This document shows, in pieces, positions 54,734-62,462 of a stretch of DNA of 64,000 bases. The stretch comes from a virus: positions 1 through 64,000 of IMG/VR virus record IMGVR_UViG_3300032245_001466; one strand, 5' to 3'. Numbering within the stretch: position 1 is the stretch's first letter; every line of letters starts with the position of its first letter. The position numbers and the translations under genes are program-made. The notes under the pieces are model-generated. The model was not told the DNA's origin. It worked only from the letters and a program-made list of their open reading frames with translations, and made no database searches.

Positions 54734-54809
54734 TGGCGCCGCCGACAGGAATCGAACCTGCGACTAACTGCTTAGAAGGCAGCTGCTCTATCCACTGAGC
54801 TACGGCGGC
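54734..54809 (-). tRNA. tRNA-Arg (anticodon TCT)
   Basis: Complete cloverleaf on the minus strand: acceptor GCCGCCG/CGGCGGC, D-arm GCTC/GAGC, anticodon loop CTTCTAA (anticodon TCT, reading AGA), T-arm GGTTCGATTCC, discriminator G and encoded CCA. AGA is frequent in phage genes here (about the tail region) and rare in high-GC hosts. Confidence 0.92.
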
Positions 54810-54814
54810 GAAGA

Positions 54815-55165
54815 TTACCGCTTCCCCTTGCTCACCAGTTCGTATGCCGCACTGCCAATCAAGAAGTGACTTACGCCCAACTCTTTTGCAATGCGGCCAA
54901 TGGGCTTTTTATTTTTTGCTGCGGATTCAACCGCTCGCAAAAGATTCTCATCAACCTTCTTTGACTTAAATGTTTGTCGGTTGCGATTACTTCCGTAAGA
55001 CTCCACCTCTGAGCGAACGTACATGATCCGCGGACGCCCACCGTTAGGTCCTTGGCCGGCGTTAAACTTCTGCCACCCATAGCGTCGAGCGGCCTGTACT
55101 GCCGCAGAATACGAGACTCCAAGAATCTCTGCCGCTTCGGAAATCGAAACGTGCTCTGTCTTCAT
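54815..55165 (-). CDS. HTH DNA-binding protein
   Basis: 116 aa from ATG 55165 (AAGAAGGAG). Two helix-turn-helix-like segments: SISEAAEILGVSYSAAVQAA (MerR/excisionase-like) and PIGRIAKELGVSHFLIGSAA. It probably binds DNA, perhaps the hairpin-rich region just upstream. Own strong promoter. Confidence 0.75.
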   Translation of the reverse strand: MKTEHVSISEAAEILGVSYSAAVQAARRYGWQKFNAGQGPNGGRPRIMYVRSEVESYGSNRNRQTFKSKKVDENLLRAVESAAKNKKPIGRIAKELGVSHFLIGSAAYELVSKGKR

Positions 55166-55235
55166 TTTCTCCTTCTTTCCCCAAGTCATCTTCGCTTGGA
55201 CAACCACTATACGCGACCCACAATGAGGCTGTCAA
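55166..55235 (-). promoter_or_regulatory. Sigma-70 promoter of the HTH gene
   Basis: TTGACA (55230-55235), 18 nt, TATAGT (55206-55211), then about 40 nt of leader and AAGGAG. No upstream palindrome. Confidence 0.8.
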
Positions 55236-55310
55236 GTTGGCGATCAAAGTAAGACATCACTCAAAATGCGTCAACGGGGGAAAAAGGGTAGGGATAAAGG
55301 GGGAAATAGG

Positions 55311-55529
55311 ATTACGAAGGTATCTTAAGAACATGAGGTATGAAATACCGAATGTTCTTGAGATACCGTAGTAATCGGGTACAGTATCCCGAGAGTTCCT
55401 GAGGTACGTAGTACCGAAGGAACTAGAGGGATAGCTGTACCCGGAAGTTAACGGTATTTCTAAGAGTACATAATACTTAAGTACCGTTATACCTAAGAAC
55501 CATATTGTTCCTGTTACCTGAGAACAATA
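55311..55529. repeat. Tandem block of four segmented hairpins (origin- or RNA-like)
   Basis: Hairpin 1 (55311-55375): helices ATTAC/GTAAT, GGTATCT/AGATACC, AGAACAT/ATGTTCT and GGTAT/ATACC, separated by small symmetric internal loops. Hairpin 2 (55376-55443) abuts it: CGGGTACAG/CTGTACCCG, TCCC/GGGA, AGTTCCT/AGGAACT, GGTAC/GTACC. In both, the last two helices are separated by GA opposite GA. Hairpins 3 (TAACGGTA/TACCGTTA, 55449-55489) and 4 (TATTGTTC/GAACAATA, 55503-55529) are simpler. Gene-free. It could be a replication origin, a packaging or regulatory site, or a structured RNA. Confidence 0.75.
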
Positions 55530-55544
55530 GAGAGGATTGTACAG

Positions 55545-55703
55545 GTGGAAATTGACTTGTCAAGTCCAGACACACAAACTGCCGAGCAGTCGCCTGAAGA
55601 TATTATATTAACTTGCGCAAATTGTGGAAAAAAGATGGAAGAGCGAAAATGCAAGTTGATTTGCGAGTGCGGCTATTACGCGTCGTGTTCTGACTACTAT
55701 TAA
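55545..55703 (+). CDS. Small zinc-ribbon protein
   Basis: 52 aa from GTG, with GAGAGG upstream. ILTCANCGKKMEERKC and LICECGYYASCSDYY give a ribbon; the first 24 residues are acidic and flexible. It starts 16 nt after the last hairpin of the tandem block. Function unknown. Confidence 0.6.
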   Translation: MEIDLSSPDTQTAEQSPEDIILTCANCGKKMEERKCKLICECGYYASCSDYY

Positions 55704-55776
55704 ATTTGCGGCAAAGGGAGAAATGTTGTAGGCTATCCACAAGCAGGTAAATACCCCTGCAAAAAGTGGAGGAGCA

Positions 55777-56145
55777 ATGAATCAAGGGCAAGGCGTTGTT
55801 GACCAAATTATTGTTCAACAAGTTTTAATGCATCGAGCGCCAGCGGGTGTTTCAAGTATTTCTGGAGCTTGTCGCGCACTTGCGTCAGATTACGGAATTA
55901 CTCCGGAAACTATGCGGACGTATGCCCACAAGGGTGTTCCTGGGAAGTCAAAAATTGCAAGAAGGATCTTGATGGAATTTTCCGAAGTTGAAGCAAGTCA
56001 ACATTCCGCCGTCGTTAAAGTTTCTGCGAGCAAAGAAAACCTTATAAAATCAATTGAAGAAATTACGCAAGCGTTTGAATCCTCAGCAGAAACGCTTCGC
56101 GCATTGAAAAAAACCGTTGCAGAAGAAATTGGAGTTTCAAAGTGA
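55777..56145 (+). CDS. DNA-binding HTH protein
   Basis: 122 aa. GVSSISGACRALASDYGITP and ETMRTYAHKGVPGKSK read as a helix-turn-helix; a coiled-coil tail follows (LIKSIEEITQAFESSAETLR). AGTGGAGGAG before ATG. Overlaps the ParB-like gene (GTGA), so the pair may act together. Confidence 0.6.
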   Translation: MNQGQGVVDQIIVQQVLMHRAPAGVSSISGACRALASDYGITPETMRTYAHKGVPGKSKIARRILMEFSEVEASQHSAVVKVSASKENLIKSIEEITQAFESSAETLRALKKTVAEEIGVSK

Positions 56146-56822
56146 TTATTGACGATCTTATCCCACTTGCCACGCCCATTGAAGGGCTAAAGCCATGGGG
56201 GAAAAACCCACGGCGGGGAAACGTTGACGCCATTGCGCGCTCGCTTGCAAAGTTTGGACAGCGACGACCAATTGTTGTTCGCAAAAGCACAAACGAAGTT
56301 ATTGCGGGAAACCACACGCTTCAGGCAGCGCAGCAACTTGGCTGGAAGCAAATTGCCGTAGTTTGGGTGCAGGACGACGACCAAACTGCGACCGCCTTTG
56401 CTCTTGCTGACAACCGCACGCAAGACCTTGGTTTCTACGACGAAGATTTGCTTGAAGAGTTGATTAACAGCATTAACGAGCAGGACTTGTTCCTAGCAAC
56501 TGGGTATTCCGAAGAAGAGCCAGAGTTAGATTTTTCTAGCGGCACACAGACCGCAACCGTTCCGCAAATTCCGCAAATTTCTGACCCAAACGCAATGCGA
56601 ACGGAATTTGTCGAGGGCCTTGACGGGAGCATTTCTCAGCGACCAGCGCCACCGCTTGACCCCAATATGGCAATGCTGGTAAAGATTGGTGGCATTGAGC
56701 TACGCCTTGCAAGGGAAGAGGCAGAACCGCTGGTTATGGCGTATCGCAGGTACGTTGAAAAGAAGGGAACATCAACGGGATTCTTCCTTTGGCTGGTTGA
56801 GGGGAAAGATATCCCCGAGTAA
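56142..56822 (+). CDS. ParB-like nuclease-domain protein B
   Basis: 226 aa. LKPWGKNPRRGNVDAIARSL, FGQRRPIVVRKSTNEVIAGN (GNHT in place of GNHR), then ALADNRTQDLGFYDEDLLEE. The same family as the protein at 50314 but with an extra C-terminal part (PLDPNMAMLVKIGGIELRLA). Function in phages unclear; DNA modification or segregation are the usual guesses. Confidence 0.75.
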   Translation: MIIDDLIPLATPIEGLKPWGKNPRRGNVDAIARSLAKFGQRRPIVVRKSTNEVIAGNHTLQAAQQLGWKQIAVVWVQDDDQTATAFALADNRTQDLGFYDEDLLEELINSINEQDLFLATGYSEEEPELDFSSGTQTATVPQIPQISDPNAMRTEFVEGLDGSISQRPAPPLDPNMAMLVKIGGIELRLAREEAEPLVMAYRRYVEKKGTSTGFFLWLVEGKDIPE

Positions 56823-56964
56823 GGAAGTGGCCGCCGAGGGGAAAAGGAGGAAACCCCAAGGCGGCCAGGGCCAAAGACCCTACCGGCATAGGCCGGTTGG
56901 TCAATAATGCCAGATTGTTTTTATTTTTGCCATAAATTTACTTTTTCTGTGTTATGCTTTTTTT
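56823..56964 (+). promoter_or_regulatory. Hairpin and promoter for a leaderless-like gene
   Basis: GGCCGCC/GGCGGCC hairpin (56829-56866) with inner GGGG/CCCC ends the ParB operon, and CCGGC/GCCGG follows. Then TTGCCA (56927-56932), 17 nt, TGTTAT, and 9 nt to ATG 56965 with no ribosome site. Confidence 0.6.
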
Positions 56965-57174
56965 ATGGCAGGTAAGACAGCGGTCAAGAAGCAATCCGGC
57001 CCACCCTCAAAGGTGGCGATGTCTTCGCGCGTCTGTAATGAGTGCGGCTCCCGCCTGATGAGCAATGCCATTTTCTGCTACAAGGAGATTGCCTTTAGTG
57101 GGGCGTCGGCATCAGCCAGAATGCGCTATACTTGCAAGGAACATGCAAAGAGAACAGAAGCAGGAAGAAAGTAA
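56965..57174 (+). CDS. Zinc-binding protein, probably leaderless
   Basis: 69 aa: basic N-terminus, CNECGSRLMSNAIFCYKE, a Cys/His pair (CKEHAKRTEAG). Probably starts at or near the transcription start. First gene of the operon to 58662. Function unknown. Confidence 0.6.
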   Translation: MAGKTAVKKQSGPPSKVAMSSRVCNECGSRLMSNAIFCYKEIAFSGASASARMRYTCKEHAKRTEAGRK

Positions 57175-57337
57175 CCCAAGAAACCAGCGGTGTGGCGTTT
57201 GCCATATGCGCAAAAGTTCTTGCATTAACGTTGGTTACGACGATGGGAGCGGATGGGGAAACCGCATGGTTTGCTCTGAATGCTTCCCAATGATTTTCAA
57301 AAAGGGGAAGAAAGATGGATCAGGTATTACTAGGTAA
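57143..57337 (+). CDS. Zinc-ribbon protein
   Basis: 64 aa overlapping its neighbours. RCGVCHMRKSSCINVGYDDG and MVCSECFPMIFKKGKK form the ribbon. The start ATG 57143 lies inside the previous gene after AAGGA. Function unknown. Confidence 0.6.
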   Translation: MQREQKQEESNPRNQRCGVCHMRKSSCINVGYDDGSGWGNRMVCSECFPMIFKKGKKDGSGITR

Positions 57338-57506
57338 AATCATCATTGGTTGGCTGTTTTTGCTGACCATATTCCACGCTACAATGTTTGTTCAGGTTTA
57401 TAGGCGGTCAAATGAGCCGGGTGGAGGGCTTGCTGTTACCGTTGCTGGGGCCGTTTTCTTTGGCAGCCTGTTGGCGATGCTTTGGATTGCGCGGAACAAC
57501 GTATGA
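57315..57506 (+). CDS. Two-helix membrane protein
   Basis: 63 aa: IIIGWLFLLTIFHATMFVQV and GLAVTVAGAVFFGSLLAMLW as two membrane helices. Start inside the end of the previous gene after AAGAAAG. Function unknown. Confidence 0.6.
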   Translation: MDQVLLGKIIIGWLFLLTIFHATMFVQVYRRSNEPGGGLAVTVAGAVFFGSLLAMLWIARNNV

Positions 57507-57856
57507 CCAAAGAAGAAAAAACTTTTCAAGAAACGTTTAGGGAAATTTATGGTGAGGCGTTTGCCCTGCTTGTTGAAAGACAGGCAAAGTATGGCAATCT
57601 CAACATTGAGCAGCTAGGATTGTATGGGGTTCTTAGCAGGGTTGCCAACGACAAGATGTCTCGAGTCATGAAGAGTTTGAATGGCAAGATTGTCGACGGA
57701 AAAGTCCTGCTTGACCCAATAAAAGAGGAGCATGTTGACGAGGTTCTGGAAGACGCTCTTCTTGACATTGCCAACTACGCCCTCATTGCCATTGCTTTAA
57801 AGCGTGGCGTCTGGGGCAAGGAATTTGACAAAAAAGACACAAGGCTGGTGAAGTAA
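57503..57856 (+). CDS. DUF1599/Nmad1-like protein
   Basis: 117 aa. LVERQAKYGNLNIEQLGLYG, GVLSRVANDKMSRVMKSL and DALLDIANYALIAIALKRGV fit the DUF1599 (nucleotide modification associated domain 1) family, present in phages with modified DNA and elsewhere. It may act on nucleotides; the function is not firmly known. Confidence 0.7.
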   Translation: MTKEEKTFQETFREIYGEAFALLVERQAKYGNLNIEQLGLYGVLSRVANDKMSRVMKSLNGKIVDGKVLLDPIKEEHVDEVLEDALLDIANYALIAIALKRGVWGKEFDKKDTRLVK

Positions 57857-58020
57857 TGAGCAAGAAAGATCGCTACGAAGTTATTCATATTGGCCTTCAT
57901 GGGGCTGAGTGGATTGCTGTTGTTTGGGACCGCAGAGATAAGCGGGTTGTTGGAAGCGCCGTTAGCAAGAGCCTGGACGAGGTTGTCTCTGCCGTTGTGG
58001 ACCTTATTGCTGCTTTGTAG
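57856..58020 (+). CDS. Hypothetical small protein
   Basis: 54 aa: YEVIHIGLHGAEWIAVVWDR, then KSLDEVVSAVVDLIAAL. Starts by TAATG overlap; its stop directly precedes the next ATG. Function unknown. Confidence 0.6.
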   Translation: MSKKDRYEVIHIGLHGAEWIAVVWDRRDKRVVGSAVSKSLDEVVSAVVDLIAAL

Positions 58021-58662
58021 ATGTATTCGCAAAATAACGAAGAAGAGGTAATTCTTAGAGTTTTTGAGGGACAGATTGGGTCCTTTCTAGACATTGGCGC
58101 ATACGATGGCGTGTCGCTAAGCAATACTCGAGCCCTTGCCGAGCGCGGTTGGTCGGGTGCGTTAATTGAAGGCTCTTCGTTTTCTTTTCAAAAGCTTTTT
58201 TCTCTTTATGGGGGAAATAAAAAGTTTACTCTGATTAACGCAATGCTTGACCCCTTTGGAAAAAACGCTGGGAAAATTGTTAAAATGTGGGAGGCGCCCA
58301 ATTGCGCCGTCACAACCATAAGCCCACAAAACTTTGAAAAATGGCAAAACGACGTTGTAATGCACAGCGATGGTGGGGCTAAGTTTTCTGAGATATTTGT
58401 TGCCCCAACGCCGTTTGCTGCAATTCTTGACTTTTTTAAGAGTCAAGACCTCAAGTTTGATTTTGTATCAATTGACATTGAGGGCGGGTCTGCTGACGTT
58501 GCAATGCTTTATGAACCGGACGAATTTGGCACATCTCTTCTTTGCGTAGAGCACGATGACAGGGACAGTGAAATCGTGGCCAGGTATGCAAAACTTGGCT
58601 TTGTTCTCATCTTAAAAAACGATGAAAATATCATCTTGTCAAGGGGTTCGCAGCAGGGCTGA
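58021..58662 (+). CDS. FkbM-family methyltransferase
   Basis: 213 aa. GSFLDIGAYDGVSLSNTRAL is the SAM-binding motif I of FkbM-type methyltransferases; WSGALIEGSSFSFQKL, FDFVSIDIEGGSADVAML follow in order. These enzymes usually O-methylate sugars. It could decorate a glycan made with the phage glycosyltransferases. Confidence 0.85.
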   Translation: MYSQNNEEEVILRVFEGQIGSFLDIGAYDGVSLSNTRALAERGWSGALIEGSSFSFQKLFSLYGGNKKFTLINAMLDPFGKNAGKIVKMWEAPNCAVTTISPQNFEKWQNDVVMHSDGGAKFSEIFVAPTPFAAILDFFKSQDLKFDFVSIDIEGGSADVAMLYEPDEFGTSLLCVEHDDRDSEIVARYAKLGFVLILKNDENIILSRGSQQG

Positions 58663-58699
58663 CCCTAGAAAAACACAGGGTCCTTGCTACCATTTGCCA

Positions 58700-59086
58700 A
58701 TGGACGAGTTTGAAAGGTACCTTGCTTGGTCAAAGCCCAGCCGCGATGCAGTGGGCGACTTTTACGCGTCCTCCCTCAAAGTTTTTACCAAGAAGTTCTT
58801 TGGGCAAAGCGAAGAAGAGCAGGCCAGTGAAATTGTTGCTCACATCTTTCGGGTACTGAGCGGCATTATTTCTGTTTACGGAGTTGAGGGAGAACAGGAT
58901 AATATTGCCGTAAAATGTCAGCCCCCCAGGGAGACTGGTGGGATTTGGACGTTTGATGTACGATTCTCAATTAATGGAAGAAACTCACAGGTCTTAGCGG
59001 CAGCTAGGGATATCAAAGAAATTGCTGAAAGTCTAAATAAGGAGATCAATGTCATCCTCAGATCAAACCCAGAAATTAGCCGCTAA
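58700..59086 (+). CDS. Hypothetical protein
   Basis: 128 aa from ATG 58700; a hairpin (GACCCT/AGGGTC) ends the FkbM unit just before, and a possible TACCAT -10 lies 8 nt before ATG. SKPSRDAVGDFYASSLKVFT and a beta-rich C-terminal half (IWTFDVRFSINGRNSQVLAA). Function unknown. Confidence 0.55.
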   Translation: MDEFERYLAWSKPSRDAVGDFYASSLKVFTKKFFGQSEEEQASEIVAHIFRVLSGIISVYGVEGEQDNIAVKCQPPRETGGIWTFDVRFSINGRNSQVLAAARDIKEIAESLNKEINVILRSNPEISR

Positions 59087-59267
59087 GCGCATTGTCGCAA
59101 GGCTGTCCGGGGCAATCTCTGCCGCCTTTACAGAGCACTCTGGGGATAAGTTCCCAGGCAAAGTAGACTCAGTTTCCCGGCTTTCATACGTGCTTGGTCT
59201 CCGCAGAGCCCTTGAGATCGTTATGGAGGAAATTGACCCAAGCGATTACCCCCCAAAAAAGAAGTGA
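59049..59267 (+). CDS. Hypothetical small helical protein
   Basis: 72 aa, AAGGAG before ATG; overlaps the previous gene by 38 nt. LAAKRIVARLSGAISAAFTE, LSYVLGLRRALEIVMEEIDP. Function unknown. Confidence 0.6.
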   Translation: MSSSDQTQKLAAKRIVARLSGAISAAFTEHSGDKFPGKVDSVSRLSYVLGLRRALEIVMEEIDPSDYPPKKK

Positions 59268-59415
59268 TTCTGGCTAGTTTCCTTGAATATTTGCAAGATT
59301 ATAAGGGCAGTTTTATGGGGAAAAACAAGCATTGCTGCTTAATTGACAAATATGCTGCCACAGTTGTATCATCCACGCAGATACATAAACGTATCACCTA
59401 GAAGGAGGTTTGAGC
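59268..59415 (+). promoter_or_regulatory. Promoter and leader of the 59.4 kb gene
   Basis: TTGACA (59343-59348), 18 nt, TATCAT, then a leader hairpin GATAC/GTATC (59380-59395) and GAAGGAGG. AT-rich before it (59280-59340), nothing else seen. Confidence 0.75.
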
Positions 59416-59793
59416 GTGAATCAGAGCAAGAAGACTAGGAAGCAGTTGGTGCTAGAGGTCTTAGAGAAAAACCTCAATGTATGGATTGACGGGAGCGTGC
59501 TGATGCAGCCAGACTGCGGCGGTGGCCGCTTTGGCGCAAGAATTGAGGAGTTGCGCAAAGATGGCCACACGGTAGAGGCCCGTCCGCACCCAGATCCAAA
59601 GCGCGACATCTGGCAATACAGAATTTGCGATAAGGCATCTCCAGCTGGGTTTTGGGAGTGTTCTAGGTGCGGGACGAGATCGCAAGACAAGCCGGGGGGC
59701 AACTTGCGGGCAAGCGTTGTTGAGACGATGATTATGGCTGCTTGCTGGAAATGCAAAAAGCAGTCGGTTATTTGGCAGTTTCGGAAGATCTAG
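59416..59793 (+). CDS. Zinc-ribbon protein with winged-helix-like N-terminus
   Basis: 125 aa from GTG 59416 (AGGAGG). KTRKQLVLEVLEKNLNVWID and GARIEELRKDGHTVEARPHP resemble a winged helix as in small phage HTH proteins; CSRCGTRSQDKPG and CWKCKKQSV form a ribbon. It could be a regulator. It converges with terL by 4 bp. Confidence 0.65.
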   Translation: MNQSKKTRKQLVLEVLEKNLNVWIDGSVLMQPDCGGGRFGARIEELRKDGHTVEARPHPDPKRDIWQYRICDKASPAGFWECSRCGTRSQDKPGGNLRASVVETMIMAACWKCKKQSVIWQFRKI

Positions 59794-61250
59794 CGTTTAG
59801 CGGAAGTAAAGTAGAAGCCCACAGTCCCAACGTCAGCAGCATAGACAAGAGCGTCAACAAGGTCGTCATGCTCGCTGTTTGGGAATGACATCATTTCTGA
59901 CTCAAGCTGCCTGATCCCAGGGCCATTTTTAAGGTGAAATACCTTGCCGGCCTCGTACCTGGCGGCAAGCGATCTAGAGCGGAAAACCTTGTCTCTTTCA
60001 GGGCGTACTGCCCGAGCCGGAAGTCTGGTTTCATTGACAAGTTCCCGGACAAAAGTGGATTGGTACTGAACGGCCTCAATGTTTACCTCGGTAAACTTCC
60101 TTGGCTCATCCCCCCAGGTGTCCCTTTGGCCTCGCAGGCCAACAAACTTTGCTGGCCAAAGCAGTTTTGGACTTGACGCATCGTCAATGATTGACCCATC
60201 TCGCTCTACTCCAGTTAGCCACTTTTGATGCCCTTGCTGAATTCTGGTCCGATAGGCGCCAACCACGTATAGGTTGTGATCGTCGTCTTCCACCACCTCA
60301 ACGGCAGCTGTGTAGTCCGAACGCTCTTTCTCGGAGGCTGCAAGGTCAACTCCAATTCTTCTTGCCCCTGGTGGAATTTGATCAACATACTGAAAGAACT
60401 CATAGCGGAAGATATTGCCACCCATGGAGGTAACGTCGTTTTGATATTGAAGGTTAAAGATTGGCGTTCCAAGCTCTTCCCGTTTTCGTTCAAGGTCTTC
60501 AACCGTGTACATGTCTGGCCATAGCGGGCCGGAATCCTCAATTGATCTCCGGAGATACGTAGGAATGCCCTTGCTGGTCAATTCGGCATAGAAATCGTCT
60601 TCATGCCAACGCGTGCCGATATACCACCTTGTTGCACCGGGAACAAGCATTGGATCGATGACCTGCCAATACGTTTCACTTGCTTTCTGACGCTGGGTGG
60701 GGGTGGCATTTTCCTTAAGCCCAACAATGTCGTCTGCGATCAGCAAGTCAAGGCGCGGGCCCGGCTTAATAGAGGTTAGTCCGTCAGCAAAGCAAGTGGC
60801 ATCTTTACCAAGGTTTACGCCCTTGATGGTCCAAACCTCGTCGGTCCATTTTCCGCCCGCAACGCCACCCCTTGCCCACGGGAACACTTCTGCAAATTTT
60901 GCAGATTCGACAATGGTCTTGATAGCCCTAGATCGCGCAAGGGCGTCAGAAAGAACAGATGTAACAATACCAATACGAATTTTGCCTTCCGTCACGCCAA
61001 CAAGGCGAGCGGCGCGATGAATTAATTGCGTGGTTTTTGCGTGACCGCGCGGCATAAGCACTAAGGCCCTTGGGTTGCCGGTGAGAAAATTCTCCATCTC
61101 TCGAAGATGGCGAGGAAAGACTAGCCCGCTGACATATTCAGCAAACGCCGCGTCATCAGAAGCGGCACGGTCCCGAAGCCATGAGCGATACTGCTCGTTA
61201 GTCGGCGGCGGCGGTATCTTCGATTTGCTTTGCTTCTTCGTGCTCTGCAA
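59790..61250 (-). CDS. terL: Terminase large subunit
   Basis: 486 aa. Walker A MPRGHAKTT (about 66-74), Walker B LDLLIADDIVG (about 169), then a nuclease domain with IGVDLAASEKERSDYTAAVE and MMSFPNSEHDDLVDALVYA at the end (metal-binding acids). It drives DNA packaging into heads. It overlaps the small subunit by 53 nt and lies 41 kb away from the portal gene on the opposite strand. Confidence 0.93.
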   Translation of the reverse strand: MQSTKKQSKSKIPPPPTNEQYRSWLRDRAASDDAAFAEYVSGLVFPRHLREMENFLTGNPRALVLMPRGHAKTTQLIHRAARLVGVTEGKIRIGIVTSVLSDALARSRAIKTIVESAKFAEVFPWARGGVAGGKWTDEVWTIKGVNLGKDATCFADGLTSIKPGPRLDLLIADDIVGLKENATPTQRQKASETYWQVIDPMLVPGATRWYIGTRWHEDDFYAELTSKGIPTYLRRSIEDSGPLWPDMYTVEDLERKREELGTPIFNLQYQNDVTSMGGNIFRYEFFQYVDQIPPGARRIGVDLAASEKERSDYTAAVEVVEDDDHNLYVVGAYRTRIQQGHQKWLTGVERDGSIIDDASSPKLLWPAKFVGLRGQRDTWGDEPRKFTEVNIEAVQYQSTFVRELVNETRLPARAVRPERDKVFRSRSLAARYEAGKVFHLKNGPGIRQLESEMMSFPNSEHDDLVDALVYAADVGTVGFYFTSAKR

Positions 61251-61734
61251 TCTTTGATGCCTCCTCTAGCTGCTTTGACCATATTGCCAGCCGACCAGAA
61301 AGCTCGCTGGCAGTCAGAGTATCAATTTCATGCGGTGTTTTAGAAATCTCAATTGCCCCGCCGTCAACCCCGCTGACCTCTTGGCGAACTGGGGCATAGG
61401 CTCCGGTAAGCTTTGCAACTTTATCTAATATTTCAATTTGCACTTTTAAATATTGAATCTCCATGGCGGAACCGCGGGCCTTTGAGGCACCCACCGCAGC
61501 CTGCTGCCCAATCATGCGAGCCCTCTGCACCAGTTCCGCCCGCGTAAGGATCTGGTCCGGCTGATCTTCTGCCCACTTTTTGCGAATAGCCCGAATGTGC
61601 TCTCGGACCGTGTGGACTGAAAGGTCGGTTGCTTTGGAAATCTGTGCGGTAGGCACGCCATTAAGGAGCAGTTGCGTAATCTGCTCTCGCAATGCGTCAA
61701 TCTGTGCTTGTGGCTTTCGCCCCGGCTTACCCAT
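61198..61734 (-). CDS. Terminase small subunit
   Basis: 178 aa. GVPTAQISKATDLSVHTVREHIRAI is an HTH of LuxR/phage small-terminase type, followed by a helical oligomerisation region (MEIQYLKVQIEILDKVAKLT) and a C-terminus that may bind TerL. Upstream neighbour of terL and overlapping it, the usual order. Confidence 0.8.
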   Translation of the reverse strand: MGKPGRKPQAQIDALREQITQLLLNGVPTAQISKATDLSVHTVREHIRAIRKKWAEDQPDQILTRAELVQRARMIGQQAAVGASKARGSAMEIQYLKVQIEILDKVAKLTGAYAPVRQEVSGVDGGAIEISKTPHEIDTLTASELSGRLAIWSKQLEEASKIAEHEEAKQIEDTAAAD

Positions 61735-61810
61735 ACTTGTATATTACACTATACCCAACGTAAAACCACACAGCATTGACTTTGCTGCAAATCTGAAGGA
61801 CAATCCGGCT

Positions 61811-62158
61811 ATGCCTGCAAGTATTTATGACATTATCTGCGAACAGGGTGCAACGCTTGTCCGGGTGGTTACGTATAAGGATTCTGCTGGTAATCCGGTA
61901 AACCTCTCTACGTACACAGCCCGAATGAAGGTGCGCTCTTCTCGGGGCGCCCCAGGAGCGCAGCTTGCGCTGACTACTGGTGGCTCTGGAATTGTTTTGC
62001 AATCTAACGGAGAGATTGAAATTACTGTTCCCGCAGCAACTACCGCAATTATTCCTGCGGGAAAGTATCGCTACGATTTGGAAATTATGTCGTCTAGTGG
62101 AATTGTTACAAGAGTTATTGAGGGAGAATTTACCGTTAGCGGCGAGGTCACTCGGTGA
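61811..62158 (+). CDS. Tail-associated Ig-like protein
   Basis: 115 aa. MPASIYDIICEQGATLVRVV, PVNLSTYTARMKVRSSRGAP and IPAGKYRYDLEIMSSSGIVT follow the pattern of small phage tail/baseplate beta-sandwich proteins (BppU-like N-terminal fold). It is the first gene of the tail-fibre run; the terminase genes diverge from it. Confidence 0.65.
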   Translation: MPASIYDIICEQGATLVRVVTYKDSAGNPVNLSTYTARMKVRSSRGAPGAQLALTTGGSGIVLQSNGEIEITVPAATTAIIPAGKYRYDLEIMSSSGIVTRVIEGEFTVSGEVTR

Positions 62159-62454
62159 CAGACGACTATAATGTAATTATTACCGACCCAGATGGCAACA
62201 TTGTTGTTCAAGATACTGCGTTAAATGTAACCACAACGTCGCTAATTTCTCTTGTTGGCGGATCAACCTATGTTCACACTCAATCCTTCCCCTCCGCAAC
62301 ATGGACAATTAGTCACAATCTTGGCCGAAGACCAAGCGTAACAGTTGTGGATTCCGCAGGTAGCGTGGTTATTGGAGAAGTGACTTATTTGAGCGATAAT
62401 AGCCTTCGAGTTGAGTTTTCGGCTGGCTTTAGTGGCCAAGCATATTTGAATTAG
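62155..62454 (+). CDS. Tail fibre accessory protein
   Basis: 99 aa from GTG (GTGA overlap). [20 protein letters not shown] and [20 protein letters not shown] are a beta domain common at the ends of phage tail fibre proteins. Function likely structural at the tail tip. Confidence 0.65.
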   Translation: MTDDYNVIITDPDGNIVVQDTALNVTTTSLISLVGGSTYVHTQSFPSATWTISHNLGRRPSVTVVDSAGSVVIGEVTYLSDNSLRVEFSAGFSGQAYLN

Positions 62455-62462
62455 GAGATAAA

